Positions 54,532-64,000 of a stretch of 64,000 nucleotides of DNA are shown one piece after another. The stretch is from Eutreptiella sp. 'Long Island Sound 2002'. Lineage: Eukaryota > Euglenozoa > Euglenophyceae > Eutreptiales > Eutreptiaceae. Location: the NCBI GenBank assembly GCA_964036045.1, contig OZ038385.1:1860001-1924000 (forward strand), written 5' to 3'. The position numbers were made by a program, and so were the translations under genes. Numbering within the stretch: the stretch's first letter is position 1; each line of letters begins with the position of its first letter. The notes below the pieces were generated by a model that was given only the letters and a program-made list of their open reading frames with translations, had not been told where the DNA came from and did no database searches.

Positions 54532-57500
54532 GGGGGCGTCGGTTGTGGAAGAGGGGGTGTTCTCCTCGGCCTCAACGTCGTTGACGCCCTTCTTCCTCCT
54601 CTCACTACGAGTAGGCTTCTTGTCCTTGTCCTTGTTCTGGTTGTTCTGGTTGTTCTCCTTGTTCTTGTTGTCCGACCTGGGGACCCAGTTCCGCTTGATC
54701 TCCTGGATCTCCTCGGCCAACTCGGTCCCCTGCGACACCAGCTTGGAGAGCTCGTCCCTGTCCACCTCCACCTTGGCTTCCCGGATACCCGCGGGCGCAC
54801 CCTTCTTCGACCCGTGCGCCTTCTTGTAAGCCTCCGTCTTGGCCTTGTGGACGGGGCATGTTCGGTGGTCATGGTTGAAGCCCCGCTTCCTCCCATAACA
54901 CACGAAACAGCCCCGAGGGTGAGCTCGTATGAACTCCCCAAAGGACAGCGGAGGGTCGCCAATGCGGCGAGGGTCCCTCTTCTCCTGCTTCCTCCAACCC
55001 TGCTGCAGGGGCTTCCAGTTTCCCGGTTTGCTCCCCGCGCTCAGGTTCCTGGCCACGAAGGCACAAACGGCCACTTCGGCGGGCTCATCGTCGTCGTCAT
55101 CGTCGACGAGAGTCTCATCGCCGCCGGCTCCCGCTGGGTCCATGGCATCTTCCCCGCCAGGTCCCTCGCCAACGTAGTTGACGTCGCGGTCGCCGGGCCT
55201 CAACCCGCGGGTGTGGAGGAGGTTTCGGTACTCCTTGAGTACTTCCTCGCCAACCCACTCCAGGATCTCGTCGCAGCTCATCCGCGCCGGGATGGGCTGC
55301 AGACGGATGGTCTGGCCGCTCAACTCACAATCGTCAAGGCGCCACATCGCGGTCTTCTCGCGATCGCCCGAGACGGTGATGAGAAAAGCGTTCCGCAGGG
55401 AGTGCCGTTTGACATCCCAGGCCACGTTCTTCTTCGCCCAAGCCACCACGTTCGTATGATACTCCTTGGGGAGCATCATCTTGACCGTGTGGTTGGGCTT
55501 GGCCCTCTTGGATTCCTCCTTTGTGACCCTCTTGATCCATGCTTCCGGCAGCATGGAGAGCAGGCGAGCCTGCTCGTCACCCTCGTTCCAATCCTCCACG
55601 TTGCGGCGGAAGAGGGTGTATTTCCCTCGGAAGTCTCGCCAATCTCGTAGGCGGATCTCCCATCCATCATGCTTAAGCTTGATGGACTTCCAGCACTTGG
55701 CAGCCACCTGCGGAGCGTCCACCCGCTCCTGCTCGTTGAGCCACTTCTTGGCTTCCGTGAGGGTCTTGATTCTCCCCTCCTTGGTCGCCACGAAGTATAG
55801 CTCTCCGAGCACTTCCGGCAGGCGGTACCTGAACCGTTTGAAGACATATCTCTCCGCATCCGCGGGAGGCAGGTCTTCAGTGACGGTCAGCCCCCAATCG
55901 TCCAGCTTCTCCAAGAAGCGGTCGAGGTTGAGGGGGTTGCCATCGTACATGGGGGGCTTGATGTCCTTCAAGTCTTCCCACACGGCGGCATCCGCGGCCT
56001 TAGAGACCATGAATGCCGGCCGCGAGGTCGACCGAGGTTCCCATCGGCCTCGCCCACGGACTCCCACGGCCGCCACGTCCATCTCCTCCATGGAATCCCT
56101 GTGGCTACGCCGTGGTTCCTCCACGTACGCTGAACCAAAATGTTCACGCCGTACTCTTTCCATGTACGCATCCTCATCACGGCGCCGGCGGCTGAGTTCA
56201 GCGGCCTCCCGTCGTACACCACGCGGCAGGGTGATGTCGAACTCCTCCAGGTCCAGATCCAGGTCCTCACCTTCACCGACATCCCACTCCACGTCTCCTC
56301 TGGGGACCTCATCCCTGAGTCCACCATAACGTCCACCAGCCATCGGGATTGGCTCCGGGGCTGGTGCGGGGCGCCAGGGACGTACCGGTGTCCGCGGTGG
56401 AGCAGGGTTGTTGCGGTACTCCGCGCTGAGCCACTCATCACGCCAATCCTCACTGCCACTGCCGGGCGGCACGCGCTCGTTGCGGCGGCCCGCGCTGTGG
56501 TGAGAGGGGGCGGTGAGAGAGGGGGCACTGGCGCTGGGGCGACTCCTTGGGGCTCCGCCGGGGGCGTGGGGTCTGCCTGGACCTGGTCCGGGTCCCCAGC
56601 CGTCGTCCGACGAGCCAGACTCCAGGGGTGGGTGGTCGCTGCCGACGCTCCCACGGGCTTCCAGCGCGTCCAGCCTCTGCTGCAGGCCGCTGACGACGTT
56701 GGTCAGCGACTTGGTCTCGGCCCTGGCGATGTCCAGCTCCTTCTGCGCGCGCGCGGCGACCCTGGAGTTGCGAGCCATCTCGCCCTTGCCCGTGTCTACC
56801 TCCAGCTCGAGCAGCTGGACTCTCCTGCGGAGGTAGACAATCCACCGCCAGGTGGTATCCGGGTCGCCGTTCCCTGGTGGGTCCTCGGGGTCCCCAGGGG
56901 GTCCTCCAGGAGGGCCTCTGCCGGGTCCGCCCGGTCCAGGGGGTCCTCCCCCGCCCGGTGGTCCGCCTCCGGGGGGTCCACTTGGTGGGCGTCCTCCAGG
57001 GGGTCCTGATGGTCCTCCGCCAGGGGGTCCCGGTGGGTCCCCGCCGGGTCGCCTCGGTGGGTCCGAGGATGGGCGCTTCCTCGTGATGCTGAAGTCCATG
57101 TCGTCATCCTCGTCCATGTCGCCCCACCTGGGCGTCTCGGTCTCGGAAGGCTCCGAGCTCCGGTAGGGAGGAGGGAGATCCTCATCCTCACCTTCTGGTT
57201 CCATGGGGACGTCTCCGCCTCCTCCGCCCGTCCAAGCCACCGCTTGGCGATGTCGGCGGCCTCGTTCATCCCCGTCACTGGCAGTGAAGAAGGGGTCACT
57301 GTCGTGGGGGTGTCCACCCGCTGGCCTCCGCGGCCTCTCGGGGGTCTTCCCCTTGCCCTTCCTCCGTCGACGGGCGGTGGGGCCACTGCTCCCACTGCTG
57401 CCCGTGTCAGCCTCGTCCAGCGTCATCCTGGAGGAGGCGTCCCCTTCGAAAAGTTTTCGAAGGGTCTCCACTCGTGATCCTCCCGGGGGAGTCTCGCGGC

Positions 57501-58822
57501 GGAGTTTGGCCTCTGCCTCCTCCATTGCGGCGGCGGTGGCTGCAGCAGCCCGCACTTCGGCTTCTTCCCGAGCACGAGCCGCCTCGGCTTCCCGGGCCTC
57601 CTGCAGCCGCGCCTTCTGCGCTTCCAACGCCGCCAGCTCCGCCTCCGTCTTGGCCTTCTCCTCAGCGACCTTCCGTCGCGCGGCCTCGATGGGCCTTAGC
57701 CGTCGCTTCGGCGTGGGCCCTTTCCTCCGCCTCCTTCTTTGCCCTCTCTTGGGCAAGCGCCTCTTCCAGCGCCCTCACCTCGGCCTCCCTGCAGGCAATG
57801 GCCTCCTGCGTCAGGCGGGCTTCCTCGTCGGCTGCCGCCAACTCACCGTTGACCTAGGCAGTCGCTGCCCCATGGGCGGCTACGGCCGTGAGTCTGGCCG
57901 CAATGGCCGCCACGGTCCGGGCGTGGATGGCCATGCCATGCGCCCACTCCGCAGCCTCCTCCTGGGCGATGCCGACGGCGCCCCCCACGGCAGCGCTGTG
58001 CTGCCTGGCCCGTTGCCGGACAACCCGAAGGTTGCAGGGCACCCCACAGACGCGCTCACAGGCGCGCGCCACGTCCCTGTCGGGAGCGACGCTGCTGCTG
58101 GAGCTGGCCTGGTCGGCCGACATCCTCCCGCGGTGGGCCGACTCCACGTCGCTGCTGGGGCCTGCTGAGGCCTGCTGGGGCCTCAGGAGCAGCGGACGGG
58201 GCTTGGCCTTGGTCTGCCTGGCGACTCGGATGTAGTCGCCAAGGGTGGTGGAGCCGGGGTGATGACCACCATTGGCCCGTTGGGGACTGGGGGCTGGGGT
58301 TCCGCCCTTGGCGCCTTGGGCGGCTTCGGCGGCCAGGGACTCCTGGTACTCCCGCCACTTCCGGTCCCGCTTCTTGTCCCCGGCGGACCGCTTCTCCTTC
58401 CCCGGAGACGCGCTGCTGCTGCCCTGCAGCCTGCGCTCGCTCCCCGGTTCCGGGAAGTTCTTCTCGACCATGTCGCACAGGGAGACATTGATCGAGGCGC
58501 CCGACGGGTAGGCGTTGGGGTCCTCGTCCTCCTCAATCCCGTCGGGGCGCAGCCCTTCGCCGGGCCTGTCCGGCCGGGTCCAGGTCCTCCAGCGCCTCTG
58601 CTGGTGGCGGTACTCGTACCCTTCTGCCCGCAGCCAGTCCTCCACGGCCTGCAGGCGGTCGGGGGCGATGTCCGTGCGGAGCTCGAAGCTCCTGGGCATG
58701 CCGCCTTCGCACTTGGGGTGGCTGTGGCGGTAGTGCTGGTCCCAGACCAACCCACGCAGTAGTTGCGCTGCATGGGGGAGGGGCCGCGGCCACGTCCTGC
58801 CCGCTTCTTGCCAGTTTACCAT
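54532..58822 (-). pseudogene. Element B Gag, one stop and one frameshift
   Basis: Start taken as the ATG at 58822 (MVNWQEAGRTW), after a 5' UTR of about 420 bp. The first section ends with a Cys motif CERVCGVPCNLR (58028-58063), as in A1. TAG at 57854-57856 interrupts an Ala/Glu-rich coiled coil that continues in frame (ADEEARLTQEAIA; QERAKKEAEERAH) to about 57665. A frame change then leads into VAEEKAKTEAELAALEAQKA. A Pro/Gly-rich low-complexity belt follows (56880-57060). The capsid region (about 55050-55990) carries YDGNPLNLDRF, NEQERVDAP and VEDWNEGDEQARL. Zinc motif CFVCYGRKRGFNHDHRTC lies near 54855-54910 and the tail is rich in Asn/Lys (NKNKENNQNNQNKDKDKK). The combined length, about 1430 codons, is unusually large for Gag. 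Confidence 0.82.
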
Positions 58823-59238
58823 GGCAGCGGGGGCGTAGTTGGTCTTGAGGTCCTTGGTATGCACTCGTTCAGCTCAACGAACTGGTGGTGGTTGTTGAGG
58901 CGGGTGCTGCAGCACTGGATTGGAAGTGCGGCTGGTGCTGGTCAGCCGGTGGTTGTGGAGGTGGTTGACGCGGCCTTGCTGGTCGGCCGATGGGTCTGGT
59001 CTGTCCACTTCCTTCACGGTCGCGGCGCGGTCAGGGCGATGCTCTGGACGGCGCTGCGGGCTCCGTGACAAACTCGGCGCTGTCGCTGGGCGGCGCTGCG
59101 ACCTGCTGCGCTGCGCTGCGGGCTGCTGCGCTGCGCTGCAAGCTGCGAGCTGCGAGCGGCTGCGCCGCGCTGCTCGGGGTTAGTGGCCCCGAGTGGCACG
59201 CGAGGGCTGGGTAACCCCGCGGCGGTGAAACGCTTTTC
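58823..59238 (-). other. 5' untranslated leader of element B
   Basis: Sequence between the 5' LTR and the gag ATG. It contains a GC-rich CTGCG/GCTGC repeat array (59095-59165). The bases next to the LTR (minus strand GAAAAGCGTTTCACC) are not a TGG-type tRNA complement, so the primer of family B is unknown. Confidence 0.5.
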
Positions 59239-62200
59239 ACGCGTTCCCGTGGGGGGCCGGCCACGGGACGCTGCGGTCGACACGCGCAAGTGAGCAGGCA
59301 GGCAAAGCACTACGCTCACAAGGGCATCAATGCGCTCATGTCATGTGACAAAGCGTTTCAGAATCCTTGCCACTCTGCAAAGAGGATCAAAAGTATGTAC
59401 AACAACACATCAGGATATGTACACATGGGGTTAAGACTGGACTGGGGTAAGGGCATCACAGGACAATAGACACTCAGTCCTAACTCGTATCCCAATCCCA
59501 GGTCCGACCCTCTCAGTGGCTGGTGGGGGCGGGGGTTCAAACACAACCCATGCCCTGCTCACTCCGGACCCTGAAACCCTGCCAATAGGGGGGGTGTTCC
59601 GCCCAGCCACAGGCGAGTTCCTGGGAACCAAAGTGCTCCAAGGCCAACCGACGATAGCTCCGCATGCTCCTTCAACGGCAGGTCCCACCTCGCATCTGAG
59701 CCAGAGAAATGGCCCCGCCATTATCACCCAGGAGTTGGTAGCTGCAAATGGGCTGTTTCAGCCCAAACTGATACTAGCTCCAAAATCTCCAAAATCGACC
59801 CCTTGTCAGGACCCGCCAGAGGTAGGGACGAGGCAACTGACCCTATGCCCTTCGAGTACGAACTCCCTGGAGCCCTAACCGAACCTGGTTCCCTCTGAGG
59901 TCCCGGCATCAGGGCAACACGGATGAGTCAAGTGGGGTCATGATGCCAAAATCACCAAAATTGGCGTCATTCCCACGCGTGGCTCGCCCGGCCAAGGTAA
60001 GGCCAATGGCTCACAGGTCAGGAGGCAGGACCTAGGACTTATATCTGAGTGTACAACTTGAAAGTAGGTCCGGGCTCCCTGTGGGCATAGAGCAATGGGG
60101 CCGCCAATTGACCACACGGAAGGGGGAAATTGGGGTCCCAAAATTGGGTCATTTTGACTGCTTGAAATCAGCCAAAATTTGGTGTGCTCCCAATAGTATA
60201 TCTCCACGCCAGCTTGGAGATCGGATCCCCCATTCCATACGCGATCCACCGGGAGTCCCACAATGACTTCCATGCCCCTGGCTCTCAAAGATCTCCATGC
60301 CACTTGGCGTGGTGACGATCCCAATTGGGTCCACAAATGCCAAAATGGCAAAATTGCCCACACTCACTTTGGGCTAGCGCCTTAACGAAGGTTGCTCCGC
60401 TTCGCCCACGTGGTGTGTGAACCATGGGGACCAATATACATAACACCCATGTCATATATGGTCCATTGGTCCATGCGTCTGGCGTGCACGGGTGGGCTCA
60501 ACATAGTACACGGCGGGCAGCAAAAGTGGAAAAATGCTCAAAATGGCCAAAAATGCGCACACTCATGGTTAGGGCAAATGAGGCACATGCCCGACTCGGA
60601 CCGGACTGTGCCATAGGATTGGTATCAAGTCATGTGTGTCCAACATATCTTTTGGGCGTCGCCCAACTCCTCCGGTTTTGGGAATGGCAGGGTCCCAAAT
60701 GAGCCCATAATTTGGGATAGTTCCAAATCGCCAACATGGCGGCCACGGTATGCCAAGCTCAAAAGGAGTTATTCGCAGGGTCCAAGATATGTTGGGCACC
60801 GAAGTATGTACCCTCATAACATACTTGGGTCATGATGTCAATTGAGCGCAACGTTGAGATACACGGTCGCCACTTGACATCATGACGGGCCAAAAACGGC
60901 AAAATTGGTACAAAGACACACAAAAGTGCCTTGGAAGGTGCACAATTATATTATAATATCTTCGGCTTGGATCGTGCAATCAACTAATCCTTCTACACAC
61001 AATGACTTGACACCATTGACCTTCGATTCCGCATATGTGCTCCACTTGGGGCGCCTTGAAAGGTTACGCGCGCTACTTCCCAAGTGGGCACATGAAAATA
61101 TGGAAAATTGCAAAATACACACCTTGCTCCCAACGCATCGCTTCGGGATCACCACACAAGCTTCCCTTCACGAAGGTTAGGCTTGCAATTGATCGTAGGG
61201 AGTATGGAGAGGGGGCTTGCACAATATGAGGTCCATTGGCGGGTTTGACTTGGAGCGATGGACCCGCCAAATGGGCACGCAACACAACACAAGGCACATA
61301 CTCCATATTGCCCAAAAAGGTAGCTCCCACCACGATATGTCATGCCCCTCCAAGGGCATAACTTTGTGTCAATCGCTCATAGGAACTCAAGGAGAGTTCC
61401 TATGCAACACCAACACTTGCGCGCTACACTCGAAAGTTATCTTAACACACGCAATATCATGGCCAAAGAGTTATAACGCAAACTCTACCCTCTTGACCAT
61501 GATCCATTACACTAGCGCGCACGTGTGGAAACGCAAGGCATATAAAGCTTCCTAAATTACGTCGGGAGTATTGTGAATACATCCCACGTTTCCTTATTGT
61601 CATTCCTCGCAAGCGGCACGAGATATGACCCTTACAAGTGGCCTCACGAATCAACTTTGTTTTGCCCATATCTCTGAGTCAAATGGAGGGCAAGATAAAA
61701 GGAAAGTTGATTCGTGCATAAGGAAGCACGTAGATCCACTCGAAAGAGGTCAAATCAAGTGCGGGGATGTCGAAGTCGAAAATCTGATTTCGACATCCTG
61801 AAAAATTCGGATTAAGGTTGCGAGTGTAAGATGTGAAAATTGCGGAAGCGTCCATGCAGTTCCTGAAGGCTTTGGAGCCTTCGTGACGGATTGCGTTAAA
61901 ATTTCCATTATAAACAGTTAAACTGGCGGTTACGGTAAAGTCGCGATCCAACCGCCAGCAGTCAAAACAGTGAATATCAGAACGGAAGCGTAAAACTTGA
62001 CGGAAACAATATGAAAATAAAACCCTGTTGATTCCTGATGTTCCGATATACAAATCTCCGCTGGCGGTGCATCGGTTGCCGATGCGGGGCTTTACGGCAC
62101 GGAACACGCTCCCGCCGGGCTCGCATCGGGCGTCAGCGGGCGCCTTCCGTACATGGGGTTAGTGGACCGGAGACCGGTCTTCCTTTCCGTACATGGGGTT

Positions 62201-62260
62201 AGTGGACCGGAGGCCGGTTGTATGCTTTACCCTAGCCATGGGGTTCTGGGTACCGCTTCA
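59239..62260 (-). repeat. 5' LTR of element B
   Basis: 3022 bp. It differs from the 3' copy by scattered substitutions, by an extra 15-bp segment near 59462 (GACAATAGACACTCA) and by an extra 18-bp segment near 61380 (AGGAACTC to GAGTT). It contains the GTCGAAA/TTTCGAC-type hairpin at 61768-61795, with one base changed. Confidence 0.88.
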
Positions 62261-63301
62261 CCAATACATGGGCCCCCACTCCTTCAAACCCCAATGCCTA
62301 TGCCAGGCTGAGTCTCCTCGATGCCAATGCCTCCTACACTTCCGCAAAAGTGGGGCATCCCGGGAAGCGAAGACGTCCGTCTCGGGCGCTTCGGCTCCCA
62401 GCGTCTGGATCATCCTGGCATACACCTGCGGCGCCATTCCATACTCCGTGAGCTGAACTCCGCGGTCTCCTCTGGACTTGGCACCCACAGCTTGCACCGC
62501 TTGGACGATCCGATCCTCTTCCTCGGCATTCCATTTGGATGATCAGCATGCATAGTCCGTGGACAGCCATGTGAGGCATTCATCATCCTCCCGGACCAGC
62601 GTTGCACGATGGGGAAGGGCTCCAATGGCGTTTGCCACCATGAAGTCATACCCCATGATCATATCCCAATCGGTAATGTCGGCCACATAGAAGTTCCCGG
62701 ATAGAGTGCTTCTCTTCGCCTGATCAGGGCGGTTCAAGCGCTCATGCTCCCAGAATTCCATACTGATAGTGGCCTCATGGGTGCCACCACCCATAATCTC
62801 TCCGTTGGCGACTCTCAGGCGGACCGGTCTCCGGCTGGGCTGCAGGAATTCCTCCTTGAACAACCCTCCCCGGACCAGGCTCACCTGGGCACCCGTATCC
62901 ACCAACACATCCACCACCTTCTCCTCTCGTCCGCACCGTACTCGCACTTTTAAGTGCAACTGCCGCTCGTCGCCATGAGGTGTATGGACGACTCTCACGG
63001 CATGCAACTCTAGCACGTCCGGGTGCATCAGGACTTCAAGGGTATGGTCACGGATGGTGTAGATCTTGGGTTGGTCCTGCCCGTCCACGGGGCTCTCCGT
63101 GGTCGCTCCTTCCTTCTTGCCATGTCCCGTACCCACATGTACTTCCCTTGGCAGGGCGCTCCAGGGGTTGGGAGTGGCGAAACTCAGTGGTTTTGGCTCT
63201 TCCGGAGCCATCTTCGGCACCCGATGTGCATTCGCTTTCTCTGGGATTCCACTGATTTTCGGAGGAGAGACCTCCGAGGTCCCACTCCCGTGGGGGCTCC
63301 C
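62261..63301 (-). pseudogene. Element A2 Pol, N-terminal part: protease and first half of methylase-like domain
   Basis: Reads from the gag UAG to the B insertion. Protease: VLVDTGAQVSLVRGGLF and IMGYDFMV. TGA at 62543-62545 interrupts the frame where A1 has GAA (TDYAC-E-SS), after which the frame is open through YGMAPQVYARM, ETDVFASRDAPLLRKC and DSAWHRHWGLKEWGPMYW. DVFAS here is closer to the DIRS-type ELFAS than the A1 copy (DVFGC). The sequence ends at the CCAA duplication. Confidence 0.85.
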
Positions 63302-63304
63302 CTA
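63302..63304 (-). other. In-frame UAG between gag and pol of element A2
   Basis: GTC TAG GGG AGC CCC on the minus strand; same position, frame and context as in A1 and B. CCCAC/GTGGG can pair just downstream. Confidence 0.62.
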
Positions 63305-64000
63305 GACTTGGCTTCCCGCAGCCCCTTCCGGCTGCGATCCGCCAGGACTTTGTCCACCACGTTGCTGGGCTTTGAGTTCCTCCAACGTCCTCAACATGTC
63401 CTCAGCAACCTCCTCGATCGACCTCACTCGTCGGTCTTGGCCAGGTCCACCACCATAGCCTCTTCCTCCGCCTTTTCCTTGGCCTTTGCCTTGGCCTTTT
63501 CCCCCGTCTCCGCCTTTCGCCTTCCAATCGGAAATCCGCTGCTCCTTGGGCTTCTTCTCGGGGTGGGCGGCGAAGTAGGCCTTCTTGTCCGCCTTATACA
63601 CCTTGCACTGACGGTGGTCGTGTGCATGGTTGTTTCCCTTGCCATAACAGACCCAGCACCCGTCGTGCTGAGACCTGTACTCTCGGAACGAGAGCAGTGG
63701 GTTCCCGATCCTCCTTGGCTCTTTGCCCTTCTTGGGTCCCACCTGGCTCCATCTGGACCGATCCTGCCCATGGTTCCTCACGTTGTGCGCCACAAACGCG
63801 AAGAAATGGGCCTCCTCGTGATCCTCCCGGGACGAGTGGTCTTGGCCACTTCCACTACCATCCTCCGCGGAGTTGGCCGTGTCCTCCTGGATCTCCTGAT
63901 TATGGCTGTCTTCTCGGTGGCCTCGTTGTCCATGACCATGTCGATCCTGCACGTGGGCCTCGTTCTTCGCATTGAGCTTCAACTCCACCGTGATGTACTT
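63305..64000 (-). CDS. Element A2 Gag, C-terminal part (runs off the window)
   Basis: Open from the window edge to the UAG. It contains the zinc-type motif CWVCYGKGNNHAHDHRQC (about 63610-63665), in which the spacing C-X2-C-X8-H-X-H-X2-C matches family B rather than the standard CX2CX4HX4C. A Gly/Lys/Gln-rich tail (GKGQGKGQGKGGGRGYGGG) and the helical VRSIEEVAEDMLRTLEELK follow. Element A1 lacks the zinc region through an internal deletion. The N terminus and 5' LTR lie outside the window. Confidence 0.85.

Larger units (their letters stand above)
45067..62260 (-). mobile_element. Element B: nearly intact Ty3/gypsy chromodomain element inserted in A2
   Basis: 17.2 kb between 3-kb direct LTRs. 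CCAA flanks it on both sides (45063-45066 and 62261-62264), and removal of the element with one CCAA joins the A2 coding frame. Interior: 5' UTR, gag (one stop and one shift), UAG, intact pol, 1.5-kb 3' UTR, polypurine tract. It is the youngest large insertion in the window by nesting order. Confidence 0.92.
38278..64000 (-). mobile_element. Element A2: family A Ty3/gypsy, split by element B, running off the right edge
   Basis: Minus-strand pieces are the 3' LTR (38278-40642), 3' UTR, pol C-terminal part (41037-45066), then after element B the pol N-terminal part (62261-63301) and gag (63302 to the edge). Laid against A1 the two pol parts join exactly at WGPMYW/HGSLDN. Its 5' LTR is outside the window. 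It sits in LINE ORF2. Confidence 0.9.

Overview
This is a repeat-saturated nuclear segment of a eukaryote. I find no convincing host gene. Nearly everything that can be read belongs to at least five families of retroelement, mostly degenerate, inserted beside and inside one another. The lineage cannot be fixed from the sequence. The primer binding sites of two families match the 3' end of an initiator tRNA-Met ending CCTCTGCTACCA. That is not the land-plant form, and together with the mix of chromodomain Ty3/gypsy elements and an endonuclease-RT-RNase H LINE it suggests a large-genome protist or alga (fungal or animal origin is not excluded).

Layout. (1) 1-15601: family A Ty3/gypsy element A1, plus strand. 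Its 5' LTR is cut by the window edge. Gag and pol are full of stops and shifts, and pol is chimeric: a second RT copy is joined through a 70-bp LTR fragment. A1 carries two later insertions: a poly(A)-tailed SINE-like retroposon at 6179-6339 and a small LTR element D at 9490-12563. (2) 15800-27207: family C LTR element, minus strand, complete in outline (5' LTR, PBS, gag with zinc knuckle, protease, RT, RNase H, integrase, chromodomain-like tail, 3' LTR) but broken by frameshifts and stops. (3) 27208-31149: no gene; low-complexity DNA and a third, truncated family C LTR. (4) 31150-38277: a LINE with ORF1 and an APE-RT-RNase H-CCHC ORF2. (5) 38278 to the end of the window: family A element A2, minus strand, inserted in the LINE near the end of ORF2. 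A2 is itself split by (6) 45067-62260, a nearly intact family B Ty3/gypsy element, minus strand, with 3-kb LTRs, a CCAA target duplication and an uninterrupted 1643-codon pol.

The order of events can be read directly: LINE first, then A2 into the LINE, then B into A2. Separately, the SINE and D entered A1.

Three features recur across families and are the main points of interest. First, families A, B and C all carry, between protease and RT, a domain that looks like the Dam-methylase-like domain of DIRS elements. Second, gag and pol of A and B are separated by one in-frame UAG in a shared context (UAG NGG AGC CCC), suggesting stop-codon readthrough. Third, A and B share a non-standard gag zinc motif and an N-terminal Cys motif.
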